64,000 bases of DNA, taken from contig NZ_RAPV01000002.1 in the NCBI RefSeq assembly GCF_003610295.1, positions 124,001 through 188,000 of the forward strand. The letters run 5' to 3'. Of the stretch, positions 16,163 to 24,198 are shown piece by piece; within the stretch, counting starts at the first letter, position 1, and each line of letters starts with the position of its first letter. A model generated the notes under the pieces. It saw only the letters and a list, made by a program, of their open reading frames with translations. It was not told the DNA's origin and made no database searches. Both the position numbers and the translations under genes were made by a program. This DNA comes from Paraburkholderia sp. BL23I1N1. Lineage in GTDB: Bacteria; Pseudomonadota; Gammaproteobacteria; Burkholderiales; Burkholderiaceae.

Positions 16163-18410
16163 ATTTGATGCGCAGGTGACGCCGGCTATCCGTGGGGCGA
16201 TTGAGACGCTGAAGGCGCATCCGGCAGTGCTGGATGCCCAGGTAATCGGCGAACGTAACGGCGTGTGGGCCGTCATAGCGCACATTTCGGTGAATCTGCC
16301 ATCGCGCGCGGCGGCTGCCGGCCGAAGCGAAAACGGCGTTCTGGCGTCTGAAGAAGTACTGGTCGCGTTCCCTGCGAATTTCCCGACCGCTGCGCCTCGA
16401 TTCACGTTGCGAGCGGATTTTCCGACGAACCTGCCGCACATATATCCCCACTCTGCGGGCGACCCTGTGCCGCCATGCATTACCGTCGGCGACCAGCGAG
16501 ACATTTTGCACGATGAAGGCATCTACCGCCTCATCGTGCAGCTTTCCGACTGGCTCGACAGGGCAGCCATTGATGAACTGACCAACAATGAGCAGGGTTG
16601 GGAACCGAGTCGGCGAGACGCGAAGTTCAACGTCCTGCAGATTGACCCAGACTCGCTTGTACCGTCGAATCCGCCCGGTCCGCCGTTGGGCGGCTGGCGC
16701 ATGTTCATGTGCCCCACGCTGTCTTGGGACGACCGAACCATGTCGTTGACATGGAAAGGCTACATGCACAAAGGTGGCTTATCGTCAGAGTGGATGGCGA
16801 AAACTGTTCAGCAGCAAAAGACGTGGGAGCGTGGCCTGGACGGCGTCGCGCCCATACTTGTGTGCTGGCCGACGTCTGGCGGACCGAACGGCGCACCGGT
16901 TGATATCACGTACAAAGCCGATACGGTGCAGACTCTCGCGCAGATGGCCGCGCGTGCGACAGAGCTAGGCTGTCGTGTCTCGGTCGATGACTTCGTGAGC
17001 AACTTCAACCGGCTAGTCGTCAATGAGCGGAACCGCGGTCGTCTTCATATCTTCTTCGTCTTTCCGATTCGTCGCCCAATCCACATCATCGGGCAGAAAA
17101 CGCCCTACGAGATGCTGGCATATCGTGTCGAGCTTGCGATGCCTGAAAGACTCGATGTGGGCAGCGACAAGCCCGTTACGATGATTGCATTCAACACGCC
17201 TATTGGTGCGGCGCTGTTGAAGAGGACGTCGGGGTTGTCAGAGAGGTCAACGGCGCAATATGTCTTCGCCGGCTGCGGCAGCCTCGGGTCGAAGCTTGTA
17301 ATGCATGTCGCTCGTGCCGGTATTCGACCGTCTTTGCTGATTGACAGCAAGATTGTTGTTGCGCATAACGCGGCTCGGCACACTTTGTTGCCCGACGATG
17401 TGGCCCGGCTAAGTGGCAAAGCCCGCCGCCTTTCGCAGATTGTCGCGTCCTTCGGACGAAGGGCACCGACGATATTCGAGGATGACCTGCGCAAGCTCGA
17501 TTTCACGGACATACGATACCGCGGCGCCTTTGCGGGAGATGAGGCGTTCGTCGTGAATACGACTGGTTCGCCCGCAGTCCGGAATTTCCTTACGCAAGCC
17601 CCGATTTCCGCTCGCGTTGTCGAAGCGGCGTTGGTCAACCGCGGACACGCCGCGTTCATGACGATAGAAGGACCTCAACGGACCCCCACTTCTACGGAAC
17701 TCATGTACCACTGCTATGAACGCATGCGCAAGGCAGGAATATTGCGTTCGTCCGAAGATGCTGAAAACCATACACTCGACATTGGTGTCGGCTGTCACTC
17801 AGTCACGATTGCGATGTCGGATGCGCGTGTTTCGCTTGTGGCAGCTGGCGTTGGGCAGAAGCTCCTGCAGATTGATGATGCTGGCCGCCCGCCAACCGGT
17901 ATCGCGGCGCTTGCCATGATTGGCGACGACGGGATGTCCATCCAGTGGAACAGTGACTCGGTTGGCGCGACTCAAATCGCCAAAGTCTACGACTCCAATG
18001 AGTGGACGGTTCGAGTTCTGGATGCTGCCCACCGACAGATTGTCGATAACGTCGCTCAGTACCCGGGTCTTGAAAGCGGTGGGCTTATCGTCGGTAGCGT
18101 ATCTGTGCTGACACGCGAGATTTTCATCACCGGTACGATTCCGGCTCCGTCAGACAGTCAACGCTCGGCAGCGCGATTCGTTTTGGGAGTAGAAGGTAGG
18201 GAAGACGCCATCCGTCGCTATCAGGCCTCTGCGAACGGTACGCTGTGGTGCCTTGGCACGTGGCATAGTCATTTGCAACCGAGCGGCCCTTCTCAGATGG
18301 ACCGCGACACGGCAGCTCTTCTTGATGGTCAGTTGAAGCACGCAGCAGTCTTGCTCATCCGGCACCCCGAAGGGTATGCTGCGCTCGTTCGTGAAGGCAG
18401 TGCAAATTAG
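16152..18410 (+). CDS. E2-E1-JAB tri-domain ubiquitin-conjugation-like fusion
   Basis: This 752-residue protein combines three enzyme types. The E2-like domain (about 1-140) has a run of Pro/Phe residues leading to the candidate catalytic cysteine in VPPCITVGD (Cys109). A connector of about 200 residues follows. The E1/ThiF domain (about 345-580) has the nucleotide loop GCGSLG (374-379), then LIDSKIVVAHNAARH (Asp398, Asn406, Arg409), which fits adenylation of a protein C-terminus. Cys548 in VGCHSVT is a candidate E1 thiol. The JAB/JAMM peptidase domain (about 605-752) has Glu641 and HSH (705-707) followed by PSQMD (Ser714, Asp717), the metal site of deconjugating enzymes. One chain could thus activate, transfer and remove a modifier, jobs done by Cap2 plus Cap3 in type II CBASS. 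ATG 16152 is preferred over TTG 16101. Confidence 0.88.
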   Translation: MADEFDAQVTPAIRGAIETLKAHPAVLDAQVIGERNGVWAVIAHISVNLPSRAAAAGRSENGVLASEEVLVAFPANFPTAAPRFTLRADFPTNLPHIYPHSAGDPVPPCITVGDQRDILHDEGIYRLIVQLSDWLDRAAIDELTNNEQGWEPSRRDAKFNVLQIDPDSLVPSNPPGPPLGGWRMFMCPTLSWDDRTMSLTWKGYMHKGGLSSEWMAKTVQQQKTWERGLDGVAPILVCWPTSGGPNGAPVDITYKADTVQTLAQMAARATELGCRVSVDDFVSNFNRLVVNERNRGRLHIFFVFPIRRPIHIIGQKTPYEMLAYRVELAMPERLDVGSDKPVTMIAFNTPIGAALLKRTSGLSERSTAQYVFAGCGSLGSKLVMHVARAGIRPSLLIDSKIVVAHNAARHTLLPDDVARLSGKARRLSQIVASFGRRAPTIFEDDLRKLDFTDIRYRGAFAGDEAFVVNTTGSPAVRNFLTQAPISARVVEAALVNRGHAAFMTIEGPQRTPTSTELMYHCYERMRKAGILRSSEDAENHTLDIGVGCHSVTIAMSDARVSLVAAGVGQKLLQIDDAGRPPTGIAALAMIGDDGMSIQWNSDSVGATQIAKVYDSNEWTVRVLDAAHRQIVDNVAQYPGLESGGLIVGSVSVLTREIFITGTIPAPSDSQRSAARFVLGVEGREDAIRRYQASANGTLWCLGTWHSHLQPSGPSQMDRDTAALLDGQLKHAAVLLIRHPEGYAALVREGSAN

Positions 18411-18440
18411 AACTCGAACGGACAACTTCCGGGGTCAACC

Positions 18441-18986
18441 ATGTTCTATCTCATTGTCGCGTATCTGGCTGCAACAGCTGTGACCAGCGCGGCCGGCATT
18501 GCCGCCATTCTCGTCGGCGCGCTGCCGACGTGGGCGGCGGTACTACGCATCGGCCTGCTTTGCTGTTTGTCCGGAGGTATCGGCGGCGCCCTATACTGCA
18601 TCCGTGCAGTGTACGTGAACAGGAGCGTGCATGACCGCTGGTCCGCCGACTGGTATTGCTGGTATTTCCTCCGTCCGTTTGCCAGTATCATCTGCGGCGG
18701 AGCGGGTTACCTTTTTCTGAAGGCTGGACTTCTCGTTCTGGATGCCGGTAGCAAGCCCGGTGGTTCGCATATCGGCTATCTCGCATTTGCGTTCATAGCC
18801 GGACTGAACGTCGATAAGTTCGTGTCAAAGATTGAAGACATCGCCCAGACCACGTGGGGCATTGAGAAGTCTCGTGCTCGCCAAGACATGAGCAAACCTG
18901 CTGGCACCATTGAACAATCGTCGGGTCAGGCGCAGGACCAGGGTCTCAGCCCTCGTCCAACCGCGCGAAATCAAGCTCTACCGTGA
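18441..18986 (+). CDS. Multi-pass membrane protein of the E2-E1-JAB locus (second)
   Basis: This 181-residue protein starts 30 bases after the fusion gene. It has four predicted membrane helices: VAYLAATAVTSAAGIAAIL, LLCCLSGGIGGALYCI, SIICGGAGYLFLKAGLLVL and IGYLAFAFIAGLNV. Between helices two and three is a conserved-looking aromatic stretch, SADWYCWYFLRPF. The C-terminal 45 residues are polar and probably cytoplasmic. I do not recognise a characterised family. Position and strand make it the last gene of the conjugation-like locus; it could be a membrane effector or an anchor for the enzyme. The ribosome site is weak (CGGGG). Confidence 0.7.
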   Translation: MFYLIVAYLAATAVTSAAGIAAILVGALPTWAAVLRIGLLCCLSGGIGGALYCIRAVYVNRSVHDRWSADWYCWYFLRPFASIICGGAGYLFLKAGLLVLDAGSKPGGSHIGYLAFAFIAGLNVDKFVSKIEDIAQTTWGIEKSRARQDMSKPAGTIEQSSGQAQDQGLSPRPTARNQALP

Positions 18987-19239
18987 AAGCATCTAGGTCT
19001 TCGGGTGCTTTTGTGCAGGAATCGGCTAAGTCAAGCCAGAAAGGCCATCCGCTTTTCAGATATCGCAGTCTCACTGCGGGCGCCTCTCCGAACTCCAAGC
19101 TAATCGTGTCGATGCCGCCTACGCCGTACGCCGAGCGTTGCTCTGCTTGTTCGAAGTCTGTACTCTCATGTCCGCAGAGGTCGCTGACGAGCGATGAACC
19201 GGCTGACCAACTGACTGCTTCCCGGTTGATTATTCTTCG
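18946..19239 (-). pseudogene. Start-less open frame antisense to gene end
   Basis: A 97-codon minus-strand frame, bounded by a stop at 19240-19242 and ending at TGA 18946, has protein-like composition. For example it contains DFEQAEQRSAYGVGGIDTI and LRYLKSGWPFWLDLADS, with balanced acidic, aromatic and hydrophobic residues. It has no ATG, GTG or TTG in its first half, so it looks like the 3' part of a gene whose beginning was lost. Its last 41 bases overlap the end of the membrane-protein gene. The family is unknown. Confidence 0.35.
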
Positions 19240-19462
19240 CTAGACGGTGCTGCTGGCAACGCACGATTCCAGAGGACCGTCCTGTCGAGTCGCACCCTGC
19301 CGGTTACATGTAATGCGACAAGACAGCGGACAAACTACGCTCTAACTTTTCGAATTGCTGGACGACGTGAATGGTCCTTGGCTCGTACTCTAGGTGCGAG
19401 CACCTACGATAGCGTCCTCGACCGCGAGTCTCTCCTATGCTCAAAGGCTAGTCGCGGGAACC

Positions 19463-20263
19463 TTAGGTATCTGATTCGGCAATTTTTTTCCCGCCGCCAA
19501 TCCCGGGCATCCTGTCGTAAATGTCGTAGTGGACATGCTCGACCGTCGCATGCACTTGATTTCCATTTTGAATATCATCTACGCGGAGATACACCGTGCC
19601 GCCGATAAATAAACTGATATTTGAGCGCGCTTGCTCCATTTGACGTGCCAGCGCCTCATCACCGACCTTCAGATGGGTAAATGCATCGGGGGTGCTAATG
19701 TATAGTTGCACCCCTTGTCGGTTGCCGTAGACCGTTTGACCAAATGGAGTCAAGGGGAAGCTCTTTGTGTCGAAATCGTATGGCTTGATTGCGAAAGTTG
19801 CGACGTTGAGTGCATTGCTTCCGTTCGTCGTCGGTGACGCGCCAAACGGAACAGAGTAGTACTTTTGTGCAGCATAGTGCTGCATATTCGTCTGAATTCG
19901 CGGCCATTCTGTTGCAATCAAATCATGCTTCTTGAACGCGTCGTGTTCGTTGTAATACTGTGGCGAGAAGAGATTGAGTAGCTCTTCCTGAGCAGGCTGA
20001 CCTGTCGCATGAGTGATTGCAACATACGTCAGCCACGTTCCGTCAGTCCGGTCAACCTGCTCGTAGCTTGCGAGTGGAGTGTTCTCCGACTGGCTATTGG
20101 GAAGTTGATGAGCTACGGCATTTGGTACTGGAGCGGCAGTCTCCGCAGCGGTAGCAACTTTCGGCGGAGAAGCTGGCGCGGTAGCCTTGGCACTATCGTC
20201 ATTCTTACCACAAGCAGCAAGCCCCATCAAGGACAGCGTGACAACAAGATTTCTTACCTTCAA
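19463..20263 (-). CDS. Predicted lipoprotein of unknown function, 266 residues
   Basis: I place the start at TTG 20263, preceded by GGGGG, because this puts the signal MKVRNLVVTLSLMGLAAC exactly at the N-terminus with lipobox LAAC. A low-complexity Ala/Pro linker (about 40 residues) follows, then a globular domain with many aromatic residues: LFSPQYYNEHDAF, then YAAQKYYSVPFG, and near the end SLFIGGTVYLRVDDI. A longer in-frame extension would bury the signal. Base composition is less GC-rich than in the neighbouring core genes. The domain is not recognised. It belongs to a set of four unrelated lipoproteins between 19.4 and 25 kb. Confidence 0.7.
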   Translation of the reverse strand: MKVRNLVVTLSLMGLAACGKNDDSAKATAPASPPKVATAAETAAPVPNAVAHQLPNSQSENTPLASYEQVDRTDGTWLTYVAITHATGQPAQEELLNLFSPQYYNEHDAFKKHDLIATEWPRIQTNMQHYAAQKYYSVPFGASPTTNGSNALNVATFAIKPYDFDTKSFPLTPFGQTVYGNRQGVQLYISTPDAFTHLKVGDEALARQMEQARSNISLFIGGTVYLRVDDIQNGNQVHATVEHVHYDIYDRMPGIGGGKKIAESDT

Positions 20264-20382
20264 CTGAACCCCCAAAGTGTGGCAATGAACAAACAGAGCA
20301 AACAAACTTACCGTACCGATTGCGGGCGGCGCCGATAATGCCTTGACTATCGACGGCGGTGCACGGCGACTTCGATGACTAC

Positions 20383-20946
20383 TCAAAGTACGGCGTTCAG
20401 AAGCCAAGAGCCGTCTGACTTGATGAATTCATATGTGAGACCCTGGCTCTCGCCGCTCTCCGGGCTGTAGTAAACGGCCCTGAAGGTGAATGCGTTCAGG
20501 GACTTCTGTGTCCACGAATCGGTTCGCAATACGCTCAAACAGCGGTTCTTTGGGGCATACCTCATGCTGCTGTACGGCGCTGGAATATAGCCATTCCCAA
20601 GCTGTGCTGAGGTATACATGCTAAGGACACGAGAGGCATTCCAGTCGTGATAACAGGCTGATTTTGACATCACAGCCACTAGAACCGGCTGGGCGGAACC
20701 AACCATGCCGCGGAGCCCAGCATCTCTTGATGATAGCGATGCACTGATTGCGTCGCGCATCTGCCCCTGCTGCTCCACTGATAGCGAGGGTCCAAAGATA
20801 GACGGTGTACTCCCTCCCGAGGGAGCCATAGCTTGATTCACTTGCGCCAGACCGTTGTTCAAGCTTTGCAAAGCAGTGCCGGTCTCGGCACACGCCGTCA
20901 ACGTAAATGCAGCTGCCACTACCGACAATCGGAAACCGATGCTCAC
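20383..20946 (-). CDS. Predicted lipoprotein of unknown function, 187 residues
   Basis: GTG start at 20946 with GAGGG upstream. A lipoprotein signal ends in LTAC at about residue 19. The mature protein has a helical stretch with Gln and Asn (LNNGLAQVNQAM) and then a domain ending in SDGSWLLNAVL, a pattern seen in small periplasmic proteins with a C-terminal beta-sheet. It is transcribed leftward ahead of the 266-residue lipoprotein, with about 120 bases between, so the two may be co-expressed. No enzyme motif is visible. Confidence 0.65.
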   Translation of the reverse strand: MSIGFRLSVVAAAFTLTACAETGTALQSLNNGLAQVNQAMAPSGGSTPSIFGPSLSVEQQGQMRDAISASLSSRDAGLRGMVGSAQPVLVAVMSKSACYHDWNASRVLSMYTSAQLGNGYIPAPYSSMRYAPKNRCLSVLRTDSWTQKSLNAFTFRAVYYSPESGESQGLTYEFIKSDGSWLLNAVL

Positions 20947-21167
20947 ATTAACCCTCGTTATTGTTGAAAAGGCGACGACGACGTTAACGGCAACAGCGGG
21001 GAATATCTTTAGCCCACTTGACGGTCAATCTTTGCAATTGCCAAATAAAGCAAGTTGGCGCTTGGGGCGGAGTTGAGTAACCGGTTGAGTGAAGACATAA
21101 TTGCACCGCGTCGCCGGGGGCGGCGCAGTTGGTCTAAGCAAGACGCATAAAAAATGGGAATTAGAAA

Positions 21168-21803
21168 ATGAAGAAATTGATTGTTTTCGCCTTGTCTGCA
21201 GTTGCACTGCTTGCAGTGTCCGGTTGTGGAAGCAAAAAAGATGCGAATAAGAGCAATTTCGCGGACGCTATTCAAGATTATCTCAACACGACGAAGGGTG
21301 TTTGCGTCGCATTACCGAGAAAGGAAGCACCGTTCGCACTCGAGAAGAAGGGAGGGTTCTTTTTCGCTCATGAACCTGAGAAAGCAGCCGCGCTGGTGAA
21401 CGCTGGCCTGCTGTCGGCGGGCGAAACAGAGGTACCTTCGGTCTTTCCAAATCAGAAAATTCCCGCCACTCAATATACATTGACCGATGAAGGAAAGAAG
21501 TATCTCGTCAAAGGCGGCTCGGGAAACTTCGGCGGCTTCGATGCTTTCTGCGGTGGTAAATACAAGGTGAAGGAGGTGGTGAATTTCACCGAGCCGGCCG
21601 ACATGTTTGGTACGAAGATTTCGCAAGTGAACTATTCTTTGATTGTCGAGGATGCTCCAAGCTGGGTTACGCAGCCGGCGATTCAGGCAGCGTATCCCGA
21701 TGTCAAAGCGGGTCTCGGGGAGCCAGTTCCGTCCAAGGCCGTTCTGGTTGCAACCAGTGAGGGATGGATGCACGAACGTCTGTTTAAGAGCAAAGGCGGC
21801 TGA
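21168..21803 (+). CDS. Predicted lipoprotein of unknown function, 211 residues
   Basis: The lipoprotein signal MKKLIVFALSAVALLAVSGC is clear. The mature part contains FADAIQDYLNTTKGVCVALP and YTLTDEGKKYL, which suggests a small winged-helix-like alpha/beta fold of the kind found in several exported proteins. Two further Cys residues could form a disulfide. It ends in SKGG, but a lipid-anchored periplasmic protein is an unlikely ubiquitin-like modifier. It is divergent from the leftward 187-residue lipoprotein. Function unknown. Confidence 0.65.
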   Translation: MKKLIVFALSAVALLAVSGCGSKKDANKSNFADAIQDYLNTTKGVCVALPRKEAPFALEKKGGFFFAHEPEKAAALVNAGLLSAGETEVPSVFPNQKIPATQYTLTDEGKKYLVKGGSGNFGGFDAFCGGKYKVKEVVNFTEPADMFGTKISQVNYSLIVEDAPSWVTQPAIQAAYPDVKAGLGEPVPSKAVLVATSEGWMHERLFKSKGG

Positions 21804-22086
21804 TTGCCCTTCCGGGGTGTTGTAACGCTCCGATTAGGGGACTAATGGGGCCGATGGCCTTGGGGCGCTGGCTCGTAACTACATCTTCAGTCGCCAGCGC
21901 CGATAGGCAGTGGGGGGTTAGTGGATTGGACGCAACGCGCTGCTGCGTCCGGCCTCCGGGGGCATGCATGAAGACATGCCTACCACCCTGCGTTGAACGC
22001 AACACTCCCGGACCGTGCAGGGAGCCGAACTCGCCGTTGCGGACGCGCCCCAGTATCAATTACGTCTCGCCCAGCCTGGATGCAAC

Positions 22087-23427
22087 ATGTCGTACGCGGT
22101 TGAAAATCCTACGATTGCAGAAGTGCTAGACCTTCGGACAGGAGAGCATTGTTCTGCCGCCGATGTCATCGGCGATGATTACGCGAAGGCCATCGAATTA
22201 CGGATGGCCATCAAAACCAGCCAGAAGATGGAGAGGCCGTTGTATGCGTGCCCTTTGTGCGGTGTGGCCGTCTATCTTGTCGCGCGTGCAGACAAGCGTC
22301 AGTTTCACTTTCGTCACGAATACGAAGATGGCAGTTGCGCCGCGGTGACGCGGGCGGAACTCACTCACGCTGAAATTAGGGCTCGCAAATACAATGGCGC
22401 TAAGGAAAGCGAGCTTCATCGCAGGATGAAGGCATGGGTTGTCCGATGCATGCGGCTTGACACGCGTTTCACACACATTGTCACAGAGAAGCGCCTGAGG
22501 AACGCGCTGACCGGGGAGTGGCGCCAGCCCGATGTGAGCGCCTGCTTTGAGAGGCGACCAGTCGTGGTCGAGGTCCAGTTGTCCACCACGTTCCTCGATG
22601 TCATCGCTGAACGGCGAATCTTTTACCTTGAGCAGGGCGCGATGTTGCTTTGGGTGTTCGCGAACTTTGAGCTCAACGGCCGGCGACTGACGGCCGACGA
22701 CGTCTTCTTCAACAATAACCAGAACGCGTTCGTTGTGAACGCACGTACCGTCCTTGCGTCGCAGAATGCGAAACGGTTCATGCTGGGGTGCATCTGGGCC
22801 GACCCGGCCTCGGTCGCCAATGATTTTAAGCTTCGCCGCAAGCTCGTCGGTTTTGACGAGCTTACGTTTGACGCGGCGGAGCAGCGTGTCTTCTATTTCG
22901 ACTACCGCGCTGAGAAAGAACGCCTTGTGAATGAGCGTGAGAGCGAGCGAGTTGCAGAAGCGCTCGGGACGTTCCGAGGTTACTTCGAATGGTATTGGAA
23001 TCAATATTCTAGCTATGGGCCGAACGGCCTGGAAGACGAGTGGGACAACCTCCATCGACGCAGCGCCTACACGCCAGTAGTTCTGCCAATGCTTCCCGCG
23101 GGCCTTCCGCGTGCGCTCCTTGATGCGCTTTATTCGGCGAAATATGGACATCCGGTTGGCTGGCGTTTCAAGAACCTTCTCGAAGTCGCGCACCAGGTTG
23201 AGGCCAAGCACAAGGAGATATTCCAGTTTTTCTTGCGTGCGCTAACTGTCTTCGGACGAATGCAGGGACTGCTCGACCAAGACAAGACCGGCAAGTGGCG
23301 CAAGAAGCTGGCCGCCTATCGCGAAGCGCGCGAGGCCAGCGCTGCCGACGCATACAAGTTGGACACCACACACGCAGCCTTGATAATTATACTTTTTCCT
23401 GACCTCAAAAAGCACGGCAAAAGCTAG
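22087..23427 (+). CDS. CoiA-like protein with zinc pair and PD-(D/E)xK nuclease motifs
   Basis: This protein of about 446 residues has a CPLCG zinc half-site (Cys55, Cys58) followed by the pattern FHFRHEYEDG, as in competence protein CoiA, where a treble-clef-like finger precedes the nuclease. The nuclease core is ESELHRRMKAW (about 107-117), then WRQPDVSACF (Pro148-Asp149), then VVVEVQLS (Glu162-x-Gln164), a good restriction-endonuclease-like arrangement. The C-terminal half is helical and unrecognised. CoiA acts on incoming DNA during transformation; stand-alone relatives also occur in islands. The start is uncertain: ATG 22087 lacks a ribosome site, and GTG 22015 is an alternative. Confidence 0.7.
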   Translation: MSYAVENPTIAEVLDLRTGEHCSAADVIGDDYAKAIELRMAIKTSQKMERPLYACPLCGVAVYLVARADKRQFHFRHEYEDGSCAAVTRAELTHAEIRARKYNGAKESELHRRMKAWVVRCMRLDTRFTHIVTEKRLRNALTGEWRQPDVSACFERRPVVVEVQLSTTFLDVIAERRIFYLEQGAMLLWVFANFELNGRRLTADDVFFNNNQNAFVVNARTVLASQNAKRFMLGCIWADPASVANDFKLRRKLVGFDELTFDAAEQRVFYFDYRAEKERLVNERESERVAEALGTFRGYFEWYWNQYSSYGPNGLEDEWDNLHRRSAYTPVVLPMLPAGLPRALLDALYSAKYGHPVGWRFKNLLEVAHQVEAKHKEIFQFFLRALTVFGRMQGLLDQDKTGKWRKKLAAYREAREASAADAYKLDTTHAALIIILFPDLKKHGKS

Positions 23428-23475
23428 CCGTGACATCGAGACTTCGCATCTGAAAACGTAGTGCCCTGATGGCGC

Positions 23476-23772
23476 TTACCATTCCATTGCGGCGGCGGCG
23501 AGCGTGCAGGTGGTCGTGAGAATCATCGATGCTTCTCGTCGGCTGTAAATTTCGGGACGCCGGGTTCGTCGACGTGATGGTGCGAGGTGGCTGTAACTGC
23601 GAACTGACTCAAAGATTGCGAGCGCTCTCTGGAGTTTCGAGTGCTCCCGAGCCCGTGCTGGTTTGCTCGCGCGAGCGATAAGCACCGAATCCCGCCTTTC
23701 CATTATGACCGCAAGGCTGTGCAACGCTTGGCGGCAGGCGCTCATCACGGCAGCCGTAGGCAGCGCGGTCAT
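23476..23772 (-). CDS. Possible small protein, 98 codons
   Basis: The frame starts at an ATG that overlaps the stop of the upstream frame (ATGA), which is typical of coupled genes. The sequence begins MTALPTAAVMSACRQALHSL and is Arg/Ser-rich later. No domain and no ribosome site are visible. It is listed because the surrounding 770 bases hold nothing else. Confidence 0.3.
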   Translation of the reverse strand: MTALPTAAVMSACRQALHSLAVIMERRDSVLIARASKPARAREHSKLQRALAIFESVRSYSHLAPSRRRTRRPEIYSRREASMILTTTCTLAAAAMEW

Positions 23773-24146
23773 ACAGGCATGCCAACTTGCGGAATGCCGT
23801 CGTAGTTCGAGTTGCTGAAATGGTCGGGCTGACCCACAAGGAACGCGTGGATGACCTCGGGAGCCGGCGCCTCGTGACGGCCATGCGAGACGCGCGGCCT
23901 TGCTAGCAGAAGAGTGACCGGAGGAGTATCCGGCTGGCTGAGGGTTGCTGACGCCGCGTGCGCCGCGACGTCAGTCCCCGATACCGCAGGCAAAGCGCCG
24001 CGTAGGACGTGGGCGCAGTCATCAATGCCGGGCAGTGCTTTCAATTGTTTGCTTGCCCGGCAGACGCGTCCGACGCACGGCCTCTGATGAATCCGCGTTT
24101 CGGGCCGCGATGAAACCGCGCTGATATGCGTATCCGATACCCGCAA
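23769..24146 (-). CDS. Possible small protein, 125 codons
   Basis: The C-terminal half looks coding (PPVTLLLARPRVSHGRHEAP and FLVGQPDHFSNSNYDGIPQ), while the first 50 residues look random, so the true start may be internal. Its stop overlaps the next frame by ATGA. No family is recognised. It could be an island gene or a relic. Confidence 0.3.
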   Translation of the reverse strand: MRVSDTHISAVSSRPETRIHQRPCVGRVCRASKQLKALPGIDDCAHVLRGALPAVSGTDVAAHAASATLSQPDTPPVTLLLARPRVSHGRHEAPAPEVIHAFLVGQPDHFSNSNYDGIPQVGMPV

Positions 24147-24198
24147 TCGGTTTTGGAATCAATGACGGTGGCTAGCGTTCGGACGAGGGGTGGGCTGC

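Noticed and set aside
12717..18986. Type II CBASS
   Set aside because: No CD-NTase gene or nucleotide-sensing effector domain is visible, and JAB is fused to E1/E2 rather than encoded separately.
21168..21803. Protein ending in Gly-Gly near the E2-E1-JAB locus as a possible ubiquitin-like modifier
   Set aside because: It has a clear lipoprotein signal and should be outside the cytoplasm; it is also 2 kb away and not in the operon.
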